In this document: in pieces, positions 52,751-59,861 of the stretch | Layout of the letters: each line of letters begins with the position of its first letter | Position numbering within the stretch: position 1 is the stretch's first letter | Source: Herbiconiux sp. VKM Ac-1786 | GTDB lineage: Bacteria > Actinomycetota > Actinomycetes > Actinomycetales > Microbacteriaceae | Reading direction: 5' to 3' | NCBI RefSeq assembly: GCF_015350805.1 | Contig: NZ_JADKSG010000001.1 | Location: 1,410,413 to 1,474,412, forward strand | DNA: 64,000 bases | Position numbers and translations under genes: made by a program | The notes under the pieces: model-generated | Told to the model about the DNA's origin: nothing | The model's input: the letters and a program-made list of their open reading frames with translations, nothing else | Database searches by the model: none

Positions 52751-53732
52751 CCAGGACTGGTTCGACAAGGACTTCTACAAGACGCTCGGGGTGTCGAAAG
52801 ACATCTCGGACGCCGACCTGAAGAAGGCCTATCGCAAGCTGGCCCGGCAGTACCACCCCGACTCGAACCAGGGCGACGCCGCGGCCGAGTCGCGCTTCAA
52901 GGAGATCAGCGAGGCCTACTCGGTGCTCTCCGACGCGGAGCAGCGCAAGGAGTACGACCAGATCCGGGCCATGGGCTCCGGCGCGCGCTTCACGGCGGGC
53001 GGCGGCGGCCAGGCCGGGGGCTTCGAAGACGTCTTCGGCGGCATGTTCGGCCAGGGCGGTGGCGGTGCCCGCGGGCAGAGCTACAGCTACCAGCAGGCTC
53101 CCGGCGGCTTCGACGACATCCTCGGCGGCATGTTCGGGCGCGGCGGCGGTCGGGCCGGCTTCGGCGGGGCCTACGGTCCCACCCGGGGTCGCGACGTCAC
53201 GGCGCGCACGACCATCGACTTCGTCACCGCGGTCAAGGGCGACACCATCAAGCTGCAGACGGCGGATGGCAAGCCGATCACGGTGAAGATCCCGGCGGGC
53301 GTGGCCGACCAGCAGAAGATCAAGCTCCGCGGCAAGGGCGAGCCCTCGCCCGACGGCGGGGAGCCCGGCGACATCGTGCTCACGGTCTCGGTGCGGAAGC
53401 ACCCGGTCTTCGAGCGCGACGGGCTGAACCTGCGGGTGAACGTGCCGGTCACGTTCGTCGAGGCGACGCTCGGCGCCACCATCGAGGTGCCGACGCTCGG
53501 CGGATCCCCCGTCAAGCTCAAGGTCGCGGCGGGCACCCCCTCGGGGCGCGTGCTGCGGGTCAAGGGCCGCGGGGTCTCGACCTCGAAGGGCACCGGCGAC
53601 CTGCTCGCGGTCGTCCAGGTCGCGGTTCCGTCGCACCTGTCGCCGGCTCAGCGCGAGGCGCTCGAGGCGTTCCACGCGGTGGAGCCGCCCGAGAACCCGC
53701 GCGTCGAACTGCTCGAGAAGGCGCGCGAGTAG
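52743..53732 (+). CDS. dnaJ: J-domain chaperone DnaJ without zinc finger
   Basis: A 329-residue class B J protein. The J domain (about 8-75) has the HPD motif in YHPDSNQGD. A Gly/Phe-rich stretch (about 80-145) with repeated GGFxDxxGGMFG follows, then two substrate-binding beta domains and a C-terminal dimerisation segment. The four CxxCxGxG zinc motifs of class A DnaJ are absent; the protein has no cysteine. In mycobacteria the dnaK-linked DnaJ1 has the zinc finger, so this is a real difference in domain content. Confidence 0.95.
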   Translation: MASQDWFDKDFYKTLGVSKDISDADLKKAYRKLARQYHPDSNQGDAAAESRFKEISEAYSVLSDAEQRKEYDQIRAMGSGARFTAGGGGQAGGFEDVFGGMFGQGGGGARGQSYSYQQAPGGFDDILGGMFGRGGGRAGFGGAYGPTRGRDVTARTTIDFVTAVKGDTIKLQTADGKPITVKIPAGVADQQKIKLRGKGEPSPDGGEPGDIVLTVSVRKHPVFERDGLNLRVNVPVTFVEATLGATIEVPTLGGSPVKLKVAAGTPSGRVLRVKGRGVSTSKGTGDLLAVVQVAVPSHLSPAQREALEAFHAVEPPENPRVELLEKARE

Positions 53733-53736
53733 CGAA

Positions 53737-53772
53737 CGGCCCCGGCCGGTTCTCTGGAACCGGCCGGGGCCG
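53737..53772 (+). terminator. Strong hairpin between dnaJ and hspR
   Basis: CGGCCCCGGCCGGTTC and its exact complement form a 16-bp stem with a TCTG loop, 4 nt after the dnaJ stop and followed by CTTT. It should stop or strongly reduce read-through into hspR. Confidence 0.85.
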
Positions 53773-53790
53773 CTTTCGCATTCTTCATTC

Positions 53791-53818
53791 ACGATCAGCA
53801 CAGGACGATCACCACAGG
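53791..53818. repeat. Two-copy 14-bp tandem repeat before hspR
   Basis: ACGATCAGCACAGG is followed directly by ACGATCACCACAGG (13 of 14 identical), 13 bp before the hspR start codon. It is neither a HAIR element nor an obvious promoter. Confidence 0.8.
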
Positions 53819-53830
53819 ACGGAGGGCGAG

Positions 53831-54262
53831 ATGGACGGGGTCGACGAGAACTCGCCGCTGTTCGCCATCGCGGTCGCGGCCGAGCTCGCGGGCATGCACC
53901 CGCAGACGCTGCGCCAGTACGACCGCCTGGGGCTGGTGCGCCCCACCCGCACGGCGGGCAAGTCCCGCCGCTACTCGATGCGCGACGTCGTGCAGCTGCG
54001 CGAGATCGCCCGGCTGTCGTCGGAGGGCGTCTCCCTCGAGGGCATCGCGCGCATCCTGCAGCTCGAGAACCAGGTCGCCCAGCTGGGAGCCCGCGTGCGC
54101 GAGCTCGAGGGTGCCCTCGCCGACGAGCTCCTCAACCGCCCCGGCCGCCGCGTCTTCGCGGCCGGCGTCGAGGGCGAGGTCATCTCGCTCAAGCACGGCA
54201 CCCGCACCCAGCGCCGCACCGAGCTCATGGTCTGGACCCCGCGCCCCGACCTCGACCTCTGA
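53831..54262 (+). CDS. hspR: Heat-shock repressor HspR (MerR family)
   Basis: A 143-residue MerR-type regulator. The N-terminal winged helix contains ELAGMHPQTLRQYDRLGLVRP, with the HPQTLRQYDRLGLV signature of HspR, and RLSSEGVSLEGIARIL follows. A coiled coil (about 75-105) and a basic tail end the protein. It binds HAIR sites before dnaK and clpB, with DnaK as likely co-repressor. The RBS is GGAGG. It is separated from dnaJ by a strong hairpin. Confidence 0.95.
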   Translation: MDGVDENSPLFAIAVAAELAGMHPQTLRQYDRLGLVRPTRTAGKSRRYSMRDVVQLREIARLSSEGVSLEGIARILQLENQVAQLGARVRELEGALADELLNRPGRRVFAAGVEGEVISLKHGTRTQRRTELMVWTPRPDLDL

Positions 54263-54279
54263 CCCTCCCTCCCCTTCCC

Positions 54280-54300
54280 CTGACGATTACTCATTGACGA
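54280..54300 (+). repeat. Copy 1 of a 21-bp promoter-proximal repeat
   Basis: Identical over 21 bp to 54832-54852 and placed exactly 49 bp before the start codon of the following gene. It contains two TGACGA hexamers 14 bp apart. The second forms a TTGACG -35 box, 17 bp before CAGGCT, which in turn ends 6 nt before the ATG at 54329. Confidence 0.9.
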
Positions 54301-54328
54301 CCCGCGATGCGCGGCCCAGGCTGAGAGG

Positions 54329-54799
54329 ATGACGTCGCCACCCAGGATCAGCGTCGTGCAGCGGTACCCTCGGAATGTCGTGACCTGCGGGTTCGCCATC
54401 GGCCTGCCGCTCTGCGTGGGCGTCATCATGCTCGCCGTGCACCTGGCCTTTTTTGAATCGAGCTTCTTCCTCGGCGAGCTGACGCTGATCGTCGAGGCGA
54501 TCGCAATGGTTGTACTCGCCTGGCTGGCCGGAGCCCTCACTGCGCAATGGGCCGCCGTGGATCGGCCGGTGGCCGTCACGTCGTGCACCCTGGTGGCAGC
54601 GGTCGTCCTGTGGGTGGTCGTCGTGGGGATCCTGGGTCAGGTGGGGGCGATGGTGCTCGTGGCCGCAGTGATGTCGTTCCCCGATGTGGCATTGGTCGTG
54701 ATCGGTATCGTCGTAGTGTCCACGGCGGCGGCGATGCTCTTCGTTCTGACAGGCACGGTGCTGCTGGGTGCGTTCTTCGGACGGCTGCTCCGCCGGTGA
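54329..54799 (+). CDS. Four-helix membrane protein, unknown function (repeat-promoter gene A)
   Basis: A 156-residue protein with four to five hydrophobic helices and short basic ends (VQRYPRN near the start, GRLLRR at the end). No characterised domain is recognised. Base composition is lower in GC than the neighbours, with codons such as TTT and GAA around 54448-54460, which may mean recent acquisition or weak expression. It shares its promoter arrangement with the gene at 54881; size and topology are similar, so they may be diverged paralogues. Confidence 0.6.
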   Translation: MTSPPRISVVQRYPRNVVTCGFAIGLPLCVGVIMLAVHLAFFESSFFLGELTLIVEAIAMVVLAWLAGALTAQWAAVDRPVAVTSCTLVAAVVLWVVVVGILGQVGAMVLVAAVMSFPDVALVVIGIVVVSTAAAMLFVLTGTVLLGAFFGRLLRR

Positions 54800-54831
54800 G
54801 TGCCCGGTGTGGCTACGGGCGTCGTGCGGAT

Positions 54832-54852
54832 CTGACGATTACTCATTGACGA
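54832..54852 (+). repeat. Copy 2 of the 21-bp promoter-proximal repeat
   Basis: Second copy of the block at 54280-54300, again exactly 49 bp before a start codon (54881). The -35 TTGACG and -10 GAGGCT are again 17 bp apart, and the -10 again ends 6 nt before the ATG. Confidence 0.9.
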
Positions 54853-54880
54853 GGTCGTCGGGGGGCCCGAGGCTGGGGGG

Positions 54881-55414
54881 ATGACGACTTCTTCGCCGCG
54901 GGGGCACGGCCGACGACGGGCGATCGGGCGCTCGCAGGTGGGCGGGGCCGCGCTCGCCGGGCTGGTGAACGGGGGCGCGCTCGTCGTGCTGGTAGCCGGG
55001 TTCAGCTGGTGGAGCGTCGGCGGGTGGGACGAGGCCGAGCAGAGCGTGGGCGGGTGGCTCGTGCTGGCGCTCGCCGTCGTGGTGCTCACCGGGGCATGGT
55101 TCGCGGGGCGCGCGCTGCTGCGGCGGCGCGGGCTGAGGCGGGCGCGGTCGATCGTGTCGTGGTCGCTCGCGCTGTCGACGGTGCTCGTGGCCGTGCTGAC
55201 GGTGGTCGCGGGGTGGGTGGCGGTGATGGTCGGCGTCTTCTCGGCACTCGTCATCTGGTCGGGGGAGTACGCCGACGACATCGCGGTGACCGCCGTGGTG
55301 CTGGTGTCGGCGCTGGCCGTGCTGCTGTCCACGGCGATCGGCGTGCTGTTCGCGGTGGTGTTCGCGAATGCCGAGCCGGTCGGAGGTTCGGGGGAGGAGG
55401 GGCGCAGCGCGTAA
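54881..55414 (+). CDS. Four-helix membrane protein, unknown function (repeat-promoter gene B)
   Basis: A 177-residue protein with four transmembrane helices (about residues 25-45, 58-78, 92-120, 130-158), a basic N-terminus (RGHGRRRAIGR) and an acidic Gly-rich tail. No known domain. Its promoter block is identical to that of the preceding membrane gene, which argues for shared regulation. It ends 9 bp before the methyltransferase gene, whose -10 box overlaps its stop codon. Confidence 0.6.
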   Translation: MTTSSPRGHGRRRAIGRSQVGGAALAGLVNGGALVVLVAGFSWWSVGGWDEAEQSVGGWLVLALAVVVLTGAWFAGRALLRRRGLRRARSIVSWSLALSTVLVAVLTVVAGWVAVMVGVFSALVIWSGEYADDIAVTAVVLVSALAVLLSTAIGVLFAVVFANAEPVGGSGEEGRSA

Positions 55415-55423
55415 CGTTGGAGC

Positions 55424-56608
55424 GTGCCAGAGTTCTCGTTCGACGCCCTCCGCCGCCATCCCGACGTCGAGGCCGACAACCTGTTCGCCGCCGACGCCAG
55501 CGACCGGCTGATCCTCGACGAGGCGCTGGGCGCGCTCGAGGCCGAGGCGAAGGCCGCGAGGGCCGCGAAAGCCGCCGCCAGTGCGAAGACCGGCGGGCCG
55601 GGACGGGTCGTCGTCATCGGCGACTCCTACGGGGCCCTCACGCTCGGGGCGGCGGCGGTGCTCGATCTGCGGGGCATCCGGGTGCACCAGGATTCGCGGG
55701 CCGGAGAGCTCGCCCTCGCCGAGAACGCGCGCCGCGCATCCGATCGCGACCTCGGCGACCGCTTCGAGAACCTGCCCCTCGGCCCCGAGCTGCTGACGGG
55801 CGCCCGCGTCGTGCTCATGCAGCTGCCGCGCTCGCTCGCCGAGCTCGACGAGCTGGCGCACGCGATCGCGGCCTGGGCCGACCCCGAGGTCGTCGTCTAC
55901 GCCGGCGGGCGTCTGAAGCACATGACCCCCGCGATGAACGAGGTGCTCGAGCGCTCGTTCGGGCGAGTGACCGCGACGCTCGCCCGCCAGAAGTCGCGGG
56001 TGCTCGTGGCGTCGGAGCCGCATCCGCACGCCGAGCCCGTGGCGATGCGACGCGAGTTCCACGCCGAGCCCGCGCCCGGCCTCTGGGTCTGCGCCACCGG
56101 CGGGGCGTTCGCCGGCACCAAGATCGACATCGGCACCCGCTTCCTGCTCGAGCACCTCGGCGAGATGCGGCCGGATGCGCGCACCGCCGTCGATCTCGGC
56201 TGCGGTACCGGCGTGCTGAGCGCCTATCTCGCGCGCGCCCGCCCCGAGCTCACGGTGTTCGCGACCGACCAGTCCGCCGCCGCGGTCGAGTCGGCCCGGG
56301 CCACGATGGCCGCCAACGACGTCGAGAACGTCGACGTGGTGCGCGACGACGCCCTCAGCACCTTCGACGACGGCGGCGCCGACCTCGTGCTGCTGAACCC
56401 GCCCTTCCACCAGGGCTCGACGGTGCACGCCGGGATCGCGCTGAAGCTGTTCCAGGCGGCCGGCCGCGTGCTCGCCCCCGGCGGCGAGCTGTGGACGGTC
56501 TTCAACTCCCACCTCTCGTACCGCGCCGCTCTGCAGCGCGCCGTCGGCGAGACCCGTCAGGTGGCGCGGAACGCCAAGTTCACGGTGATGGTGTCGACGA
56601 AGCGCTGA
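55424..56608 (+). CDS. RsmC/RlmG-like rRNA guanine methyltransferase
   Basis: A 394-residue class I SAM methyltransferase with the duplicated layout of RsmC/RlmG. A degenerate N-terminal Rossmann domain (about 1-200) precedes the active C-terminal domain with VDLGCGTGVLSAYLA (SAM motif I) and LVLLNPPFHQG (catalytic NPPF). RsmC and RlmG make m2G in 16S or 23S rRNA; which applies cannot be decided. The GTG is leaderless-type (TAACGT at 55412-55417). Its last 29 bp overlap the convergent mannosyltransferase gene. Confidence 0.88.
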   Translation: MPEFSFDALRRHPDVEADNLFAADASDRLILDEALGALEAEAKAARAAKAAASAKTGGPGRVVVIGDSYGALTLGAAAVLDLRGIRVHQDSRAGELALAENARRASDRDLGDRFENLPLGPELLTGARVVLMQLPRSLAELDELAHAIAAWADPEVVVYAGGRLKHMTPAMNEVLERSFGRVTATLARQKSRVLVASEPHPHAEPVAMRREFHAEPAPGLWVCATGGAFAGTKIDIGTRFLLEHLGEMRPDARTAVDLGCGTGVLSAYLARARPELTVFATDQSAAAVESARATMAANDVENVDVVRDDALSTFDDGGADLVLLNPPFHQGSTVHAGIALKLFQAAGRVLAPGGELWTVFNSHLSYRAALQRAVGETRQVARNAKFTVMVSTKR

Positions 56609-58142
56609 GCATCGGCAGCTCGGGGTGCGTCGGGGCGGGCATCCGTCGCCGTGCCCGGCGCAGGGCCAGCTCGAAGAGCACCAGCAGCCCGGCCGAGCCG
56701 ATCACCCCGACCCAGCCGTAGAGCGTCGGGATTCCCGGATCGGCGCGGATGCGATCGATCATGTCGAGCTGCTCACCGTAGATGCCGACCATCGCGAAGA
56801 ACGCGGTCGCGTAGACGAGCACGCGCAGCTGCCACGTGCGGCGGATGCCCGCGACCGCCAGCAGGCTGAGCACCCAGAGGGCGTACCAGGGGTGCAGGAT
56901 CGGCGAGCAGAGGGCGATCGCCGCGAAGCTGCCGACGAGCAGCCGAAGGGGATCGCTGCGCCGCTTCACGGTGACGAGGAACGCGACGATCGCGCATCCG
57001 GCCGCCAGGAACGCCCAGACCACCACCCGCTGCGCGAGCGCCCCGTCGAGGCCGGCGCCGTTCGCCAGGTCGCGGGCGGCGAGCGAGAGGATGCGCGAGG
57101 GCGAGTAGAACGAGCCGAGTTCGAGCGGGGTGCCGAGCCCGACGGCCCAGCCGAGGCCCGAGCCGATGCCGACCCCGAACGCGACGACCCCGCCGACGGC
57201 GACGGCGGAGACCGCCGCCCAGCAGGCGATCAGACGCGGCCAGCCGAAGTCGGCTCGGCGACTCGCCCAGATGATGCCGATCACCGGCAGCGCCACCACC
57301 GCGATCGGCTTCACCCCGATGGCGAGCCCCACGAGCACCGCCGCGAGCAGGGGCCGCCGCTGCAGGGCGTGGTAGGCGCCCGCCACGATCAGCCCGATCA
57401 TCAGGGCGTCGTTGTGGGCGGAGGCGACGAAGTCCATCAGCACCAGCGGGCTCGCCCCGACGGCCCAGACCACGGCGGCCTCGTCGTAGCCGCGCAGGCG
57501 GGCGATGCGCCAGGCGTAGTACACGAGCAGGGCGAGACCCACGACGGCCACGAGCCGGGTCGCGAACAGCGTCACCTCGAGGGGCAGCGAGTCCGTGGCC
57601 CGCACCACGATGTTCTGCAGCCAGACGAAGACCGGGCCGTAGGGCGTGACCGTGGTCGACCACTTGTAGTCGACGCCGGTCTCGTACCAGTTCGGCAGCT
57701 CGGCCATGACGTGCGCGTAGGGGTCGAGGCCCGAGGCGAGCAGGCGCCCCTGGCCGATGTAGGCGTAGCTGTCGCGGCTGAACAGCGGCAGCGCGAACAG
57801 CAGCGGGGCGGCCCAGACGGCGATCGCGGTGACGACGCGGCGCAGGGGGCCGGGGGCGGCTCCGGTGGCCCCTCCGTCGGCGCCGGCGGCCGCCTGCCCC
57901 TCGCGGCGCCGCAGAGACAGTCCGAGCGACAACCACGCGAACATCAGCAGCAGCACCCCGCCGACCACGAGCATCGCGGCGACGTACACGGCCCCGCGGC
58001 TGGTGCGCAGCGCTGCGACGAGCTCGACGTCCCAGAGCCCCGATCCGGGCGCCAGCCACCCGCCGACGACCGACCCCGCGAGGATCATCAGCGACCCCAC
58101 GAGCCCGATCGCGAGCCGGAGGCGATGATGGGCGGAGAGCAC
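56580..58142 (-). CDS. MptB-like polyprenol-phosphomannose mannosyltransferase (copy 1)
   Basis: A 520-residue GT-C enzyme with about 12 helices. The extracytoplasmic catalytic Asp lies in LFSRDSYAYIGQGRLLASGLDPY (core FSRDSYAYIGQG), and YGPVFVW and VKPIAVVALP are further conserved segments. Such enzymes add alpha-1,6-mannose from a lipid donor to lipoglycan or glycolipid at the outer membrane face. I chose the GTG at 58142 because CCGTGGTAAGA, shared with its paralogue, lies just upstream; a GTG at 58157 is possible. Confidence 0.83.
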   Translation of the reverse strand: MLSAHHRLRLAIGLVGSLMILAGSVVGGWLAPGSGLWDVELVAALRTSRGAVYVAAMLVVGGVLLLMFAWLSLGLSLRRREGQAAAGADGGATGAAPGPLRRVVTAIAVWAAPLLFALPLFSRDSYAYIGQGRLLASGLDPYAHVMAELPNWYETGVDYKWSTTVTPYGPVFVWLQNIVVRATDSLPLEVTLFATRLVAVVGLALLVYYAWRIARLRGYDEAAVVWAVGASPLVLMDFVASAHNDALMIGLIVAGAYHALQRRPLLAAVLVGLAIGVKPIAVVALPVIGIIWASRRADFGWPRLIACWAAVSAVAVGGVVAFGVGIGSGLGWAVGLGTPLELGSFYSPSRILSLAARDLANGAGLDGALAQRVVVWAFLAAGCAIVAFLVTVKRRSDPLRLLVGSFAAIALCSPILHPWYALWVLSLLAVAGIRRTWQLRVLVYATAFFAMVGIYGEQLDMIDRIRADPGIPTLYGWVGVIGSAGLLVLFELALRRARRRMPAPTHPELPMLSASSTPSP

Positions 58143-58214
58143 AGTATGTCTTACCACGGGCGCCGCGACGGCGCAGAGCGGCCGCGCGGGCGCCGCCGGG
58201 GCGGCCGGGGCGGG

Positions 58215-59732
58215 CTAGGCCAGTTCGGGCATCCGGAACCCGAGCACCGCGCGGCGCCGCCGAACGAGCAGCTCGCTGCCGATCAGCACCGCGGTGGCCC
58301 CCACGAGCGCCACGCCGATGATGATCACCGGGATGCGCGTGTCGGTCTCGAGGCGCGGGATGAGGTCGAGCGGCTCGGTCAGCCCGATCAGCATGAAGAA
58401 CACGGTCGAGTAGACGACGGTGCGCATGCTCCAGAGGCGTTCGGCGCCGGTGAGTGCGAGCAGGGTCAGCAGCCACAGCCCGTACCAGGGGTGGATCACC
58501 GGCGACGCGAGCACGATCGCCGCGAACACGCCGAGCAGCAGCGTCAGCGGCTCGAGGCGGCGCCGGGCGATCACGAGGTACGCGGCCAGCGTGCATCCGG
58601 CCCCCAGCAGGGCGAGCTTCACGATCTCCTGCGCGAGACCGCCGTCGAGACCGATGCCCTGGAACAGACCGCCGACACCGATGCCCAGGATGCTCGCGGG
58701 GGCGTACCACGACGAGATGCTCACGGGCGTGGCGAGCGCTCCGAGCCAGCCCATGCCGATGCCCATGCTCCAGCCGACCAGTGCCAGGCCGCCCAGCGCG
58801 ATGCCGGCGACCGCGGCCCAGCGGCGGATGATGGCGCCCCACCCCGCGGCCGAACCGGCCCAGATCAGGCCGATGATCGGCAGCGCGATCAGCGCGATCG
58901 GCTTCACCCCGATGGCGACGGCGATGAACACCGTACCGAGCAGCGGGCGGTCGCGCAGGGCGTAGTAGACGCCGCCGACGATGAAGGCGAGCATGATCGA
59001 GTCGTTGTGGCCGGCCGCCACGAAGTTCATGATGACGAGGGGGCTGGCGGCCACGATCCACAGCACGCCGGCCTCGTTCAGGCCGCGCAGGCGCGCGATG
59101 CGCCAGGCGTAGTACGCCAGCATCGCGAGACCGGCCGCGGCCAGCAGGCGGAAGGCGAACACGGCCACTTCGGTGGGAAGCGCATCCGTCGACTGCACGA
59201 CCACGCGCTCGAGCCAGACGAAGACGGGGCCGTAGGGGGTGCTGGTGTCGGCCCAGAGCGGGTCGACGCCGATGCCGTACCAACCGGGCAGGGCGGCCAT
59301 GCCGGAGGTGTAGGGGTTGAGGCCGGCGGCCATCAGGCGGCCCTGGCCGACGTAGGCGAACATGTCGCGGCTGAACAGGGGGAGCGAGACGAGCAGCGGG
59401 GCGCCCCAGGCGGCGGCTGATGCGACGACCTCGCTGAGGGAGGTGCGGCGGGCGGCGGTGCTGGTGGTGCTGGTGCTGGTTCTGCCGTTCCGTCGCTCGA
59501 GCAGGGAGAGGCCGAGCGCGATCCACGCGACGAGCAGCATCAGGGCGCCGAGCACCACCAGCAGCCCGGCGATCGTGACGCCGCCGCGCGAGTTGCGGAT
59601 GAACTCCAGGGCGGCCCAGTCGTGCAGCGTCGAGTCGGGCCCGATCCAGCCCACCCCGAACGAGCCGAGGGCGATCGCGATCGACCCGGCGAGGCCGAGC
59701 AGGAATCGCACCGAGGGGGAGAGAACGCGCAC
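58215..59732 (-). CDS. MptB-like polyprenol-phosphomannose mannosyltransferase (copy 2)
   Basis: A 505-residue GT-C enzyme, clearly paralogous to its neighbour over the full length (FSRDMFAYVGQGRLMAAGLNPY, core FSRDMFAYVGQG; YGPVFVWLE; GVKPIALIALP). Adjacent copies probably make successive or branch-specific mannose linkages in lipomannan-like glycolipid. I chose the GTG at 59732 by alignment with copy 1 and the shared CCGTGGTAAGA promoter box at 59751-59741; longer frames run into the clpB operator region. Confidence 0.83.
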   Translation of the reverse strand: MRVLSPSVRFLLGLAGSIAIALGSFGVGWIGPDSTLHDWAALEFIRNSRGGVTIAGLLVVLGALMLLVAWIALGLSLLERRNGRTSTSTTSTAARRTSLSEVVASAAAWGAPLLVSLPLFSRDMFAYVGQGRLMAAGLNPYTSGMAALPGWYGIGVDPLWADTSTPYGPVFVWLERVVVQSTDALPTEVAVFAFRLLAAAGLAMLAYYAWRIARLRGLNEAGVLWIVAASPLVIMNFVAAGHNDSIMLAFIVGGVYYALRDRPLLGTVFIAVAIGVKPIALIALPIIGLIWAGSAAGWGAIIRRWAAVAGIALGGLALVGWSMGIGMGWLGALATPVSISSWYAPASILGIGVGGLFQGIGLDGGLAQEIVKLALLGAGCTLAAYLVIARRRLEPLTLLLGVFAAIVLASPVIHPWYGLWLLTLLALTGAERLWSMRTVVYSTVFFMLIGLTEPLDLIPRLETDTRIPVIIIGVALVGATAVLIGSELLVRRRRAVLGFRMPELA

Positions 59733-59811
59733 GTTCCCGTTCTTACCACGGTGGGATGGACAACAGCCCAACACCGTGGGAATGCTGGTGGCCGCCGGGA
59801 CGTTCTGATAA

Positions 59812-59832
59812 GTTGAGTCCACCCGACTCAAG
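59812..59832 (+). promoter_or_regulatory. HAIR operator of clpB
   Basis: GTTGAGT-N7-ACTCAAG is identical in both half-sites to the first HAIR element before dnaK. It overlaps a -10-like TAAGTT (59809-59814) and lies 29 bp before the clpB start, so HspR should repress clpB together with the dnaK operon. Confidence 0.9.
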
Positions 59833-59861
59833 TCTTTGAGATAGCAGGAGAATCACACCGA

